From: Paenibacillus pinistramenti
GTDB lineage: Bacteria; Bacillota; Bacilli; Paenibacillales; Paenibacillaceae
Assembly: GCF_005869875.1 (NCBI RefSeq)
Contig: NZ_VAWG01000005.1
Span: 1-64,000, forward strand
Length of the DNA: 64,000 nt
Reading direction: 5' to 3'
This document shows, piece by piece, positions 8,676 to 17,769 of this stretch. The position numbers and the translations under genes were made by a program. Below the pieces are notes generated by a model. The model made no database searches and was not told the origin of the DNA. It was given only the letters and a program-made list of their open reading frames with translations. Each line of letters starts with the position of its first letter. Positions within the stretch are counted from its first letter, which is position 1.

Positions 8676-9497
8676 ATGCTGAGCAAACTATTTTCCTTAT
8701 TTAACAAGCCCAAACCTGGCAGCCCGCCGCAGAACATGAATACAGCCTTCCCGCAGCCCCGCAACCAAACTGCACCCGCCTCTCAGCACACGCAGCCCCG
8801 CAAAAAAATCGAAGCCTCACGCATTGGCGAACTGGGCGAGTATAAGATCAATATCCAGCTCGATCAGCTGCCGAAGGAATGCAGGTCCTTGAGCGATCTG
8901 ATGCTGAGAAACCCGAAGTCCCGCACCGGCTATTCCCAGATTGACCATTTGGTGATCACGCCTTATGCCCTCTTTGTGATTGAAACGAAGAACTACAACG
9001 GCGAAATCAAAGGCGGGCGGTCTGACAAGCAGTGGTCGGTCAGCAGCCGGTTTAAGATGTACAATCCTTTGATGCAGAATTACGGGCATATCAAAGCTGT
9101 TGAAGGTGTACTTGCGGATGGGCCGAATGGACCGGACGCGTTGCAAGTGCCGCAATTGCAGCAGGTGCCGCAATTGCAGCAGGTGCCGAAGCTGCGGTTT
9201 GTGTCGATGGTTTCTTTTACGATGAGATGCCGGTTCAGCATTGACCCCGAGCTCCGCAAAATCCATTCGGACGAGCTGGTCGTCTACGATACCGAGCTTT
9301 CCGAGTTTATTAGCAGGAAGCTGGTCCGGCTGAAGACGGAGCACCCGGAACCGCTGTTCTCTCAAGAAGCGATGCAGCGCATTTATGATAAGCTGAGCCA
9401 GGCGAATATTACCGATCCGGCTCTGCGGGCCGAGCATATTGATGGAATTAAGACGGCTCAGAAGCCTTCCGGACATGGTCAGAAAAATATCAAATAG
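8676..9497 (+). CDS. NERD domain protein
   Basis: The NERD (nuclease-related) domain spans about residues 50-165: GELGEYKIN, TGYSQIDHLVITPYALFVIETKNYNGEIKGG and KQWSVS are its usual motifs, including the D and the ETK of a PD-(D/E)XK-like core. A signal peptide is not evident; the N-terminus is short and proline-rich (residues 10-45). Two perfect 18-base repeats at 9150-9185 encode QVPQLQ twice in a linker. It could be a nuclease acting on foreign or damaged DNA, but the substrate of NERD proteins of this simple architecture is unknown. Followed by its own terminator. Confidence 0.85.
   Translation: MLSKLFSLFNKPKPGSPPQNMNTAFPQPRNQTAPASQHTQPRKKIEASRIGELGEYKINIQLDQLPKECRSLSDLMLRNPKSRTGYSQIDHLVITPYALFVIETKNYNGEIKGGRSDKQWSVSSRFKMYNPLMQNYGHIKAVEGVLADGPNGPDALQVPQLQQVPQLQQVPKLRFVSMVSFTMRCRFSIDPELRKIHSDELVVYDTELSEFISRKLVRLKTEHPEPLFSQEAMQRIYDKLSQANITDPALRAEHIDGIKTAQKPSGHGQKNIK
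9150..9185 (+). repeat. 18-base tandem repeat, two copies, inside the NERD gene
   Basis: CCGCAATTGCAGCAGGTG occurs twice head to tail and a third degenerate copy begins after it. The unit keeps the reading frame and adds QVPQLQ per copy. Confidence 0.9.
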
Positions 9498-9533
9498 GCG
9501 TCTCAAAATAGAGCCTTATTAAAGAACACAAGA

Positions 9534-9568
9534 AGACCGCTCCCTCCCGGGGCGGTCTCCTGATTTTT
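9534..9568 (+). terminator. terminator of the NERD gene
   Basis: AGACCGC pairs with GCGGTCT around a C/G-rich loop, followed by a short T run. Confidence 0.75.
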
Positions 9569-9596
9569 CCGGCGTTATACCGGGCAGCGCCTTGCC

Positions 9597-9645
9597 TATC
9601 ATCTATCATCTATCATCTTTCATCTATCATCTATCATCTATCATC
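9597..9645. repeat. heptanucleotide tandem repeat (TATCATC), seven units
   Basis: Seven consecutive 7-base units of TATCATC, one with a single change (TTTC for TATC). It lies between the NERD terminator and the end of the DUF2536 gene and so is unlikely to affect coding directly. Confidence 0.9.
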
Positions 9646-9660
9646 ACGCCCGCCCAGCCC

Positions 9661-9864
9661 TCAAGCCTTAAAATGAACCGCCGCGCTGTACTGCAGCTGG
9701 TTGCGGACCGGATCAAAGACGGCCTGATGCTGAACGGAATGCACTTTGAGCAGTAGCGCTTTGTTGATCTCGATCCGCTCCTCGATGGTTCTCTCCAGAG
9801 TCTTGAGATCATAAGCCTGGAAGAACTCTACTTTATCCTGAATCGTATCCAGTGTAATGCCCAC
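9661..9864 (-). CDS. DUF2536 family small protein (YrzA-like)
   Basis: A 67-residue protein matching the small Bacillus YrzA/DUF2536 family: KVEFFQAYDLKTLERTIEERIEINKALLLKVHSVQHQ and a final YSAAVHF. The function of the family is unknown. The start is GTG 9864, decided by a strong GGAGGTGATC immediately ahead. The strong terminator at 9891-9930 separates it from the exopolysaccharide operon, so it probably has little or no read-through expression. Confidence 0.8.
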   Translation of the reverse strand: MGITLDTIQDKVEFFQAYDLKTLERTIEERIEINKALLLKVHSVQHQAVFDPVRNQLQYSAAVHFKA

Positions 9865-9890
9865 ACGATCACCTCCTGCACGAAATTATT

Positions 9891-9930
9891 TAAAAAAAAA
9901 TTCCCCAGCCGGATTGGCCGGGCCGGGGAA
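9891..9930 (-). terminator. terminator of the pel-VTC operon
   Basis: Read on the minus strand, TTCCCCGGCCCGG pairs with the CCGGCTGGGGAA arm and is followed by nine or more T. It ends the long leftward operon after the DUF4956 gene. Confidence 0.85.
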
Positions 9931-9948
9931 GCAAAGCTCATTGTACAA

Positions 9949-10629
9949 TTACTGCGCGTAATCGCCTGTATAGTTGAGCAGCGAAACGTCCATGACGCCT
10001 TCGATGGCCGAAAGGTCATGGAGAAAGGCCGTGTTGTCGTCCCGCAGGCGGAGTTCGACGGTCATTTCCACGTAATCCTTGCGCACAGTCTTGGACTTCA
10101 AATTGAACTTCAGGTGCTGCAGCTGGCTGCGCACGGCAGAAGTAGCGCTCTCCGCGTGGCGGATGATGAGCAGAAACGGCTGCTCGCGCATTTTGCGGCG
10201 GGCGAGCAGGACCAGCACAGCGCCGATCACCAGCGAACCGAGGACAGCCATCGGATACAGCTTGGCTCCGGCAGCGATGCCGGCGGCGATGGACCAGAAC
10301 ATGTACACAATGTCCAGCGGGTCTTTGACCGCAGTCCGGAATCGCACGATGCTGAGCGCGCCGACCATGCCGAGCGACAGCACGATGTTGGAGCTGATCG
10401 TCATAATGATCATACTGGTAATCATGCACATGAGGACGAAAGCGGCATTGTAATTGTAGCTGTAGACGACCCCGCGGAACGTCTTACGGTAGATGTAGAA
10501 GATAAACAGGCCGATGCCGAGCGACACGGCCAGGCCGATCAGCACATCGACATACGACACGCTTCCAAAGATGTCCAGGCGGGTGACGCTGTTTTTAAAT
10601 AAGTCCTGAAAATTAAGATTTTCGTTCAT
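9949..10629 (-). CDS. DUF4956 membrane protein
   Basis: A 226-residue protein with three or four membrane helices (about 25-45, 60-85, 95-110, 118-140) and a soluble C-terminal domain of about 80 residues. The signature SMVGALSIVRFRTAVKDP matches DUF4956. Genes of this family are commonly found next to VTC-domain and CotH genes, as here, and the protein may be a membrane partner of the VTC polymerase. It starts 16 bases after the VTC gene and is the last gene before the operon terminator. Confidence 0.85.
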   Translation of the reverse strand: MNENLNFQDLFKNSVTRLDIFGSVSYVDVLIGLAVSLGIGLFIFYIYRKTFRGVVYSYNYNAAFVLMCMITSMIIMTISSNIVLSLGMVGALSIVRFRTAVKDPLDIVYMFWSIAAGIAAGAKLYPMAVLGSLVIGAVLVLLARRKMREQPFLLIIRHAESATSAVRSQLQHLKFNLKSKTVRKDYVEMTVELRLRDDNTAFLHDLSAIEGVMDVSLLNYTGDYAQ

Positions 10630-10645
10630 GTCTCGGTGAATCCCC

Positions 10646-11356
10646 TTATCGTTTGAAATGAAGCATGGCTGCTTCTCGGCAAATTACGTATTTCGAAATG
10701 GTCGAACGGTTGCTGGCAGCCGGGGTGGCCGCAAGGCGGATGTCCTCGGCGAGGAATTCGTTGTACTTGATTTCAAGGATGGTCAGAGCCGGGTCCAGCA
10801 TTTCCGTCAGGATGAGCCCGGGCGCGAACAGGTCTACGCCGTTCACTCCGGCGGCCAGCCGCTTATCAAAGGTGATGCGCACATCGCCGCGGTCGTACAC
10901 ATAAGCTTCACGCAGGTAATCGACAATCGTCACCGGGCGGAAGCCCTTATGGACAAGCGCCAGATAAAAATCCCTCACTAACGGATAGCTGGAGCCGTCA
11001 ACGGCCGTATATTCCCCGTGGAGCACGGCGTCGTACTGCTCTCTGGTCAGAGGGGCGCTTTCTTTGCTGACGTAATTGCCGTACTTGCTCTTGCGTTCCA
11101 GCTTGATCGTTTGGTCCCCGCCGTTATAGATGCGGATCCGGAACTTGTCCCGGGCGAATACGCCGTTGACCTTATCGTACAGCGCATGGTCGGCAGGACT
11201 GTCAAAATAAAGGCTGCGGATGCCGTAGCCGTCCGGGCCCGTTGAATTCGGGTCCAGCGGCAGCAGGGACGACACGCGCTGGCGGATCGATAAATAGTCG
11301 AAAGCGTGCAGGTAATATTTGTGCTCATGCCGGAGAGGGCGGCCCATAAATTCCAT
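10646..11356 (-). CDS. VTC-domain protein, polyphosphate polymerase-like
   Basis: The 236-residue protein is a single VTC domain, the tunnel-shaped catalytic fold that makes polyphosphate from ATP in yeast Vtc4. Visible features include RHEHKYYL near the start, RSLYFD, KFRIRIYN, IKLERKSK, a VDYLREAY and LEIKYNEF, which supply the basic residues and the metal-binding glutamate of the tunnel. A bacterial substrate is not established for this subgroup. It begins one base after the stop of the PelG-CotH gene, so it is translationally coupled to it. Confidence 0.85.
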   Translation of the reverse strand: MEFMGRPLRHEHKYYLHAFDYLSIRQRVSSLLPLDPNSTGPDGYGIRSLYFDSPADHALYDKVNGVFARDKFRIRIYNGGDQTIKLERKSKYGNYVSKESAPLTREQYDAVLHGEYTAVDGSSYPLVRDFYLALVHKGFRPVTIVDYLREAYVYDRGDVRITFDKRLAAGVNGVDLFAPGLILTEMLDPALTILEIKYNEFLAEDIRLAATPAASNRSTISKYVICREAAMLHFKR

Positions 11357-11357
11357 A

Positions 11358-14300
11358 TTAGTTCACCTTAACCTCTCTAACCCCGTAGTAAGGCGTGTTC
11401 TCCGAATCGTAGTAAATATCAAACGCGATTTGGGAGTGCCCGTTACCGTCGCTGGCGGTCACCTTCCAGTAATAAGTCCCGGAAGCCAGGCCGGCCACCG
11501 TGAGGCTTGTATTTGCCGTGCTGGTCTGCTTGACGATTTTGGTAAAGAGCGGATCTTTAGCAAGGGTGAAGGTGTAGGTCAAATCGTCACCCTGCAGGTC
11601 AAACGAAGCATCCCAGCTGAATACCGCGCCTGCGGCTTCCTGCTGAAGATCATTCAGGAAGAACGGCTTCGGCTTCTGCAGGTCTTCCTTGAAACGCTGG
11701 ATGGAGCGCTCAGGCACCTCGCTGATGGCTTTCATATCCTCCGGAATATCGCCTACAAGCGCCGGGAAGAAATCCCGGTCCGGGCTTTGCGCAGCGTATT
11801 TTTCCGTGATTGGACTGTACTTGGCAATGAGGTCCGACACGGTCTTGCTGTTGATATACTTCTTGTAAATTTCGTCGATTTTATTCTCAAGCAGCTGTAC
11901 ATTCTCCTGGCTGCGGAAGAAGCGGTTATGCAGCTTCACGCTCCAGTAGTTGCTGATGCCGCTGTTGTACGGGCCGATACTGTTGATGCTGCGCTGCAGC
12001 TCCCAGGCTCCGTCGTAGTCCCAAGGGAGGAAGTACCATTTGTCGGAGTTCAGCGGAGAATACAGCAGGAAATTCTGCGCGTCCGTATCCATATTGTCCA
12101 TCAGAATGTTGCAGGCGAGCCAGGTCAAGTAATTGTCGAGGTCAAAATGCTTCTCGATCACTTCATTGATCGGAATAGACATATTGTTCACATCGGCCAG
12201 CATGTCCAGAAGCTTGGTATGATCCTCGCGTCCCCGGATCTCCAGATGGGTTTCGAACATGGCTTTATCATACTGCGGATCGTCCTGGGATTTCAGGTCA
12301 TCCGGATATTCCAGGAATTCGAACATGGTCGCTTTGTACAGCTCGCCGTACGGGTCCAGCCAGTGATTTTTAAGGAAAGTCTTGTTCGGCTGCTCGATTT
12401 GGGTGTACAGCCCGTAATCCTCATATTTTACACTTGCGGGAGTGCCGCCGTCGCTGAGGTCCTTCACATACAAATGAACAAAACGGGTCCGCAGGCTCGT
12501 CATGCCCGGAATGGTCTCGAACAGGTCAAAGCTCAGCTTGTTGCGCAGGCGGGAAGGGTCATAGGAGTGCTTGTTCAGATTGATGGTGCTCTGATCGTTC
12601 CACAGTCCGGCCTGGTCGCTTAAATTAATCTTGTAGGAACGCTGGGAAGCGTAACGTGCTGTGTTCCCGCGCAGGGAAATGGTGCCGTTGGAGCCGTTGG
12701 CCGAATAGCCGAAGGAGCCCTTCGTTGGTCCACTCCCGTCAGCAGCGCCTTCCTGAAAAATAATCTTGAGGCTGCCTTCATCCATTCGGCTTGTAATCCG
12801 GTTAAGCTGGTACCAGTCCAGGTCTGCTTGATCTCCGGATTGTTCCTGCGGCAGCACTGTCATATACAGCGTATCCACCTCGGAATCGTTGTCCCGTTCA
12901 TAGATCCGCTTGTCTTCGGTCAAAGTGCTGGCGGACGTGCCGGAAGAAGAAGCTGCTGCTGTCTGGCCGGAGCCTGAGGAGCCTGACGTACCGGACGCGC
13001 CAGCCGAGTTAGTAGAACCGGACGAACTGCTGGAGCAGGCCGAGAGCAGCACCACCGCCGCGATCAGGCCTGCTGAGAGAGAGGCAGATTTGGCCAGCAT
13101 TTTGCGGGAACGCTTCGGGGCCGGAGGCGTGAGCGGCTGGGCACAGAACGTATGGTAATCAATATTGCGCACGTACCGCACCATCCGTGTCAGAGCGAGC
13201 ACCAGAACGGCGAATGAAGCAATAAGCATGCCGTAGCCGTGGTAGTCCATCCGCATGCTTAAAGCCGAGAATGCAAGGTTAAGCAGTACAAAAATTCCGC
13301 TGATCATAATAACACCTTTCCGGTCATCGTAGTAGAGCAGGAGAAGCAGGATCACAAACGTAATGATGAACATGTAGTAGCCCAGCAGCAGTACGATGTA
13401 GACATCGAGCTGCTCCATGCTGAAGCCGATTAAGGGCAGCAGCTTGATGCCCAGTGCCAGCGCGAGGATGGTGAACATCAGCTGGATTTCCATCAGGAAG
13501 GTCAGCTCTTTGACGAGGGAACGCTGCATTTCGCTCCGCGCTGCCGAAATTTCCTCCCAGGTGCCGCGCTGCCGGATCAGATCGTAATAGCTGCGGAATT
13601 TATCGTAAAAGTTCGTTTCCACGGCCACCGTAAATACAATAAGCGACGGTATGACGCTGATGTATGCGTAGAAGACCGGAGTATCGTAGAACGGCGACAC
13701 GAGATAACGGCCGGCAATCAGGTTATGGTAAGGGCCAAACCAGTACACAAAGCTGTGAATGTACACCCCTGCGTACAGAAACGTCCCGATTCCCATCAGG
13801 GAAGGATACTTCCGGAAATAGGAGATGAAGCTGAAATACAGCTTGGAATCCCGCACCGGGAACACCTCTTCAAAGTGCCGGTTGGTCATGAGCAGCACGG
13901 TTAAGAAACCGGCATCAACAGCAGCCAGCATCCACGCCGCTGAAGGAGAATCTATAAAGGCACTGACCGCCCAGGAGCCGCCGACCGCGATCAGGCCGCT
14001 GACCAGAAAGCTGCGGAAGATGCGCTTGTAATCCTTCAGAGCCGAAAGGTGAACGGATTGAATCCACAGGAGGATCAGCTCCATAAACAGCAGAAAGGCC
14101 GCTGCTTTGTAAGCAAAGCTTGCCTCTACGCCCTCCAGGAACAGCAGCGCCGCTCCTGCCCCGACAGGCAGGCAGATTGCTGCAGCGCCGTAATAGGAGG
14201 ACAGGGCGTGCTCGTATTTTTTCTGAAACAGCATGTCCGCCAGGAACCGGGTCAGCACCATGGAGACGCCGCCGGTGATGAGTACGGAGAAGATAAAGGC

Positions 14301-14504
14301 ATAGACAATCGTGGACAAGAACAATTCGCGCTCCAGATAAGCCGCATCCGAGATGCTCATCAAGTACTGGATGCCGGCCACCATGCCTATGCACAGCGCC
14401 ATCGGGCCGACGGTCGACATTGAGGAGTAGGCGTATGCCCGCAGATGACGAAGGAGCCCGTGCTCACGGTATAACTTTCTTAATTCAAAGCCGATGCCGG
14501 CCAT
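11358..14504 (-). CDS. pelG: PelG-CotH fusion protein
   Basis: A 1048-residue protein made of two normally separate parts. Residues 1-455 are PelG, the polytopic (about 12 helices) MATE-like exporter of the Pel polysaccharide, starting MAGIGFELRK as PelG does. Residues 469-492 then form a complete lipoprotein-type signal sequence with lipobox LLSAC, and a Ser/Gly-rich linker leads to a CotH kinase-like domain (about 550-900; LRGNTARY, DWLAC-like and LPWDYDGAWE) and an Ig/Fn3-like C-terminal domain (about 950-1040). The join is in frame with no stop, and Met469 has no ribosome binding site, so a true fusion or an ancient read-through is favoured over two genes. CotH proteins phosphorylate spore-coat or surface proteins in other bacteria. 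It overlaps pelF by 25 bases. Confidence 0.8.
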   Translation of the reverse strand: MAGIGFELRKLYREHGLLRHLRAYAYSSMSTVGPMALCIGMVAGIQYLMSISDAAYLERELFLSTIVYAFIFSVLITGGVSMVLTRFLADMLFQKKYEHALSSYYGAAAICLPVGAGAALLFLEGVEASFAYKAAAFLLFMELILLWIQSVHLSALKDYKRIFRSFLVSGLIAVGGSWAVSAFIDSPSAAWMLAAVDAGFLTVLLMTNRHFEEVFPVRDSKLYFSFISYFRKYPSLMGIGTFLYAGVYIHSFVYWFGPYHNLIAGRYLVSPFYDTPVFYAYISVIPSLIVFTVAVETNFYDKFRSYYDLIRQRGTWEEISAARSEMQRSLVKELTFLMEIQLMFTILALALGIKLLPLIGFSMEQLDVYIVLLLGYYMFIITFVILLLLLYYDDRKGVIMISGIFVLLNLAFSALSMRMDYHGYGMLIASFAVLVLALTRMVRYVRNIDYHTFCAQPLTPPAPKRSRKMLAKSASLSAGLIAAVVLLSACSSSSSGSTNSAGASGTSGSSGSGQTAAASSSGTSASTLTEDKRIYERDNDSEVDTLYMTVLPQEQSGDQADLDWYQLNRITSRMDEGSLKIIFQEGAADGSGPTKGSFGYSANGSNGTISLRGNTARYASQRSYKINLSDQAGLWNDQSTINLNKHSYDPSRLRNKLSFDLFETIPGMTSLRTRFVHLYVKDLSDGGTPASVKYEDYGLYTQIEQPNKTFLKNHWLDPYGELYKATMFEFLEYPDDLKSQDDPQYDKAMFETHLEIRGREDHTKLLDMLADVNNMSIPINEVIEKHFDLDNYLTWLACNILMDNMDTDAQNFLLYSPLNSDKWYFLPWDYDGAWELQRSINSIGPYNSGISNYWSVKLHNRFFRSQENVQLLENKIDEIYKKYINSKTVSDLIAKYSPITEKYAAQSPDRDFFPALVGDIPEDMKAISEVPERSIQRFKEDLQKPKPFFLNDLQQEAAGAVFSWDASFDLQGDDLTYTFTLAKDPLFTKIVKQTSTANTSLTVAGLASGTYYWKVTASDGNGHSQIAFDIYYDSENTPYYGVREVKVN

Positions 14505-15922
14505 GCTCCAGCCTCCTTGTAGTGATCGTATAGTTCGCGGTAGCTTCGGATAAATGCGGAATGGGTATAGAGCGCTTCAGCCCGCGCCAGTCCGCTGGCC
14601 CCCATCTGCTCCCGCAGCTCCCGGCTGTGTCCAAGCTTCACGACCGCTCCCGCCATGCGGTCATAGTGCATGACAGGGACGGTGAAGCCGGCAGGGCCGA
14701 AGGGATCGCCCCGGCCATCCAGCAGCTCGCGGCAGCTTCCGACATCGGTCGTTACACAGGGCTTGCCGGCAGCCATCGCTTCAAGGATGGCCAGCGGCAT
14801 GCCTTCGCTGATGCTGGACAGGACGATAATATCCAGCTTGCCAAGGTATTCCCGGATATTAACCTGACCTGTAAAGGTGATATCCGATATCCCCAGCGTG
14901 TCTGCCAATTCAACGCACTCGCGGAAGTAATCTTTGTCTTCGTCGGTCGGTCCCATGATGTGAAGCTCTGCCTCAGGCAGCTCTCTCTTCACAAGAGCAA
15001 AGCTTTGGATCATGGTCTTGATATCCTTGATCGGCACAAGCCGGACAATCGCGCCGATCCGCAGCGGCCCGCCTTCGGGAGGAGGACCGGCGACACTTGC
15101 ATAATCGGCAACGTTTACCCCGTTCGGGATAATCTTGATTTTGCGTTCGTCGCAGCCGATTTCCATTTCAATCTCTTTGTTGCGGCCAAACAGCGTGATA
15201 ACTTCATCGCTCATCGTGTAAGCCGCTTCTGACAGGCGGTAGAAATAGCGGATCCAGAGGTCCTTAAAATAACCCTGCACCCAGTCGGCCTTGATGATTT
15301 CTTCCTCGCGCTCGCGGGAATAGATACCGTGCTCCGTCAGAAGAAACGGCTTGCCGTACAGATGCTTGCCGAGAGCGCCCAGCACGCCGGCGTAACCGGT
15401 CGAGACGCTGTGATACAGATCGGCCTCCGGAATGTCGCCGCGGATCGTCAGCAGCAGCGGCAGCATCATCGAACGGACGGTCCAGTACATCTCGGTGAAT
15501 GGAATATGCGCATAATCCTCGCGGCAACGCTCTGTAAGGACTTGGAAAAACTCCCGGCTCATCAGCAGATGACCGGCGGTGGCGACCCGGTCCGAGCGGA
15601 TCAGGTCGAACAGGCAAGCCCAGTTCAAGGCCTTGCCGCCGCCGAGAAGGGCGCTGAGCGCTTCCCGTTCTTCTGCGCTCAGACGAAGGCGGTCCCTTGC
15701 AGGCGGAGCATCTTTCATAAAGCTGTTCAGAAAAACTTCCTTCACCTCCACGATATTGGGAGGAAGAGTGTAACGGAATTGGCCCCGCTGCTTCTCATCT
15801 GCCCCGATAGCCAAAATAACAAATTCATGCTTCGGCATATGGGTGGCGAGTGAGTGAATCCAGCTGGAGACCCCGCCGGTGATATAGGGATAAGACCCCT
15901 CTGCAATCATGCATATTCTCAT
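14480..15922 (-). CDS. pelF: PelF-type glycosyltransferase (GT4)
   Basis: Cytoplasmic glycosyltransferase that polymerises the Pel polysaccharide from UDP-sugars. The 480-residue protein has the GT-B fold: N-terminal EGSYPYITGGVSSW with the glycine loop, EHGIYSREREEE as in PelF proteins, and the C-terminal donor-binding part with GAIVRLVPIKDI, the SEGMPLAILEAMAAGKP loop (E-x7-E motif) and TDVGSCREL. The length is close to the family norm (about 500). It sits between the PelA-type gene (5-base gap) and PelG, with which it is expected to form the inner-membrane synthase complex. Confidence 0.9.
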   Translation of the reverse strand: MRICMIAEGSYPYITGGVSSWIHSLATHMPKHEFVILAIGADEKQRGQFRYTLPPNIVEVKEVFLNSFMKDAPPARDRLRLSAEEREALSALLGGGKALNWACLFDLIRSDRVATAGHLLMSREFFQVLTERCREDYAHIPFTEMYWTVRSMMLPLLLTIRGDIPEADLYHSVSTGYAGVLGALGKHLYGKPFLLTEHGIYSREREEEIIKADWVQGYFKDLWIRYFYRLSEAAYTMSDEVITLFGRNKEIEMEIGCDERKIKIIPNGVNVADYASVAGPPPEGGPLRIGAIVRLVPIKDIKTMIQSFALVKRELPEAELHIMGPTDEDKDYFRECVELADTLGISDITFTGQVNIREYLGKLDIIVLSSISEGMPLAILEAMAAGKPCVTTDVGSCRELLDGRGDPFGPAGFTVPVMHYDRMAGAVVKLGHSRELREQMGASGLARAEALYTHSAFIRSYRELYDHYKEAGAWPASALN

Positions 15923-15926
15923 AGGA

Positions 15927-17759
15927 TCATGCCTCGCTAAGGTGGATAGTGAATTCCGATTTCGTCACGGTGACGAGCAGGATGCCGTCTCCGATCTTCT
16001 TCACGGTGCAGCCGGACAAGTTGGCGGCCGTTTTGCGGGTACGCAGGATAAAGGACGCTTCGCCTTGAAGCGGAGTCACTTTGCCCTTGATCACGTCACC
16101 GCTCTGGCTGAGCTCGATATCGCTGGACAGCAGATTTTTCATATCGATTGCAGCCTCTGTGGCCGTCTTGGCCTGCAGCCATGGATAATTCTTCTGCAGG
16201 CGGGACATTACCGTGCTGTAATTCTTATAGAGCTCCTCCCAGGTCATTCCCATGCTCCGCTCACTGTCAAGTACGTCGTCCGGATGGACGAAATGAGAGA
16301 AGAAGCCGTAGGAGGTCAGCACGCTTGCCGCGGTCCACCGTTCAAATGCTTCATCATCATATCCCGAGGTCACCCGGGGCATTTCCAGAATGCCGTCCTT
16401 GGCCTGCTCAAACTCTTGTACATAAGAGATACCCGCAGCGTCCTCTGCAAAGACGGAGGAGATGACGGCCAGGTTATTCCAGCTCTGCTTAAGGGCTTCG
16501 CGGCCGCCCGGATCGAGTACATTGGAAGGCGGCACATACGTAAACAAGGAATAATTCGGGAAGCTGCGCTTGAAATAGCTCAGCGCTTCCTGCACCGAGA
16601 GGGCCATATCGCTGGTGCTGTTCCAGGTCTCGTAATCATAATAGCTGCTCTTGTCCGGATCGGTCGTGAGCGACTGGTGATTATAGCCGTGCAGTCCGAT
16701 TTCGCCGCCGCTCTTGATAATTTCCCGTCCGTAGCTGATCAGGCTTTCAGGATCGGCATCCGATGGGGAGGCGAAAGGAGGCACCACCTGATTGTGATAC
16801 GATTCAATCAAAACGGCCGTGAATTTCAGACCATAACGTTTGGCGGCCTTCAGCATATCCGGCCACCAGATTTGTTTAAAGAACTCCTGGCGGTTCAGCT
16901 GGTAAATCTTGTAGATGTCCGGATCAATCGAGCTGCCGTACGGCGCCGGCCAGTCATCAATATACATCAGCTTGGAGTTATAGATCGGATAGATGAAATC
17001 CGGCATCATCATCGAGACGGCTCCTGTAATAATTCCGCGGTTAATCTTCTCCTGGAGCATCGTGCCGTTGAAGACCATGACGGAGCCTTTGCCGGTATCA
17101 TAGCTCCACAAGAGCGGCATGCCCGACGTGGCTGTGGCATGAACCTGTGCAGACGGATCCAGTTCCACCTGCATGACGGTATTCGTCATAAACTCATCAT
17201 CGATTTCAAGACCTTTTTCGCCGAGCAGGACCTCGTCCTTCAGATGAATTCCCTGCTCGTCGGAATAGTCGCCCGCGTCAATAATACCGAATTTGCGATA
17301 CAGTCTAAGAAAGGCGTCGCTCTGCTCCGGCATCGTAGCCAGGAACAGGTGACCGCCCTGGTCCAGATAGCCGGCGAGCGTGTCCGGGTCCTTCACGAGC
17401 GTGAGGTCGGTCAAGGCAGATATAACGGCTCCGCAGCCGGACAGATTGAGCGTCTCCTTGCGAAGATCCACTGAGACCGCCGCTTTGCGCATATCGGTCA
17501 GCACCCGCTGGGCCTGCTCCTGAATGCGGACATTATAGTCGTCTTCGCCGTCATAAATCACGCAGAATTTGGCGCCGGTTACGTTCGGAGCAGCGGGCGG
17601 TTCGTTCTTCCATTCTGCAATCTTCGTCTGCAGATTGCGGTTATGGCTGAACTGCTGAAAATAGCGGGTATGCGTCAGAATCAAAACTGCGCCGATCAGG
17701 ACGATACCGGCCAGAATAATGTAGATGCGGGGATTGAGTTTCATGGGCTGTTCGTTCAT
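15927..17759 (-). CDS. pelA: DUF2194 protein, predicted Pel deacetylase (PelA-type)
   Basis: A 610-residue protein with one N-terminal membrane anchor (about residues 10-30) and an extracytoplasmic body. Residues ~65-270 form an alpha/beta (glutamine-amidotransferase-like) domain; residues ~275-530 look like a polysaccharide deacetylase barrel, with MYIDDWPAPYG as the metal/catalytic aspartates and GGEIGLHGYNHQSL as the histidine motif. The arrangement matches DUF2194 proteins that take the place of the PelA deacetylase in Gram-positive pel clusters. The separate glycoside hydrolase domain of Pseudomonas PelA is not seen here. Symbol given by role, so treat as provisional. Confidence 0.7.
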   Translation of the reverse strand: MNEQPMKLNPRIYIILAGIVLIGAVLILTHTRYFQQFSHNRNLQTKIAEWKNEPPAAPNVTGAKFCVIYDGEDDYNVRIQEQAQRVLTDMRKAAVSVDLRKETLNLSGCGAVISALTDLTLVKDPDTLAGYLDQGGHLFLATMPEQSDAFLRLYRKFGIIDAGDYSDEQGIHLKDEVLLGEKGLEIDDEFMTNTVMQVELDPSAQVHATATSGMPLLWSYDTGKGSVMVFNGTMLQEKINRGIITGAVSMMMPDFIYPIYNSKLMYIDDWPAPYGSSIDPDIYKIYQLNRQEFFKQIWWPDMLKAAKRYGLKFTAVLIESYHNQVVPPFASPSDADPESLISYGREIIKSGGEIGLHGYNHQSLTTDPDKSSYYDYETWNSTSDMALSVQEALSYFKRSFPNYSLFTYVPPSNVLDPGGREALKQSWNNLAVISSVFAEDAAGISYVQEFEQAKDGILEMPRVTSGYDDEAFERWTAASVLTSYGFFSHFVHPDDVLDSERSMGMTWEELYKNYSTVMSRLQKNYPWLQAKTATEAAIDMKNLLSSDIELSQSGDVIKGKVTPLQGEASFILRTRKTAANLSGCTVKKIGDGILLVTVTKSEFTIHLSEA

Positions 17760-17769
17760 AAATGGGTTG

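Noticed and set aside
9597-9645. CRISPR array
   Set aside because: Seven-base units without spacers; a simple tandem repeat.
11319-12623. long plus-strand open frame opposite the PelG-CotH gene
   Set aside because: No family similarity; it mirrors the coding strand of a well-supported gene and has the composition of an antisense frame.
13098-13100. separate cotH gene starting at Met469 of the fusion
   Set aside because: Possible because of the lipobox, but no ribosome binding site precedes it and the frame is continuous; reported as a fusion.
15909-17474. 521-codon open frame opposite the PelA-type gene
   Set aside because: Antisense shadow of a gene with clear domains; no RBS or homology.
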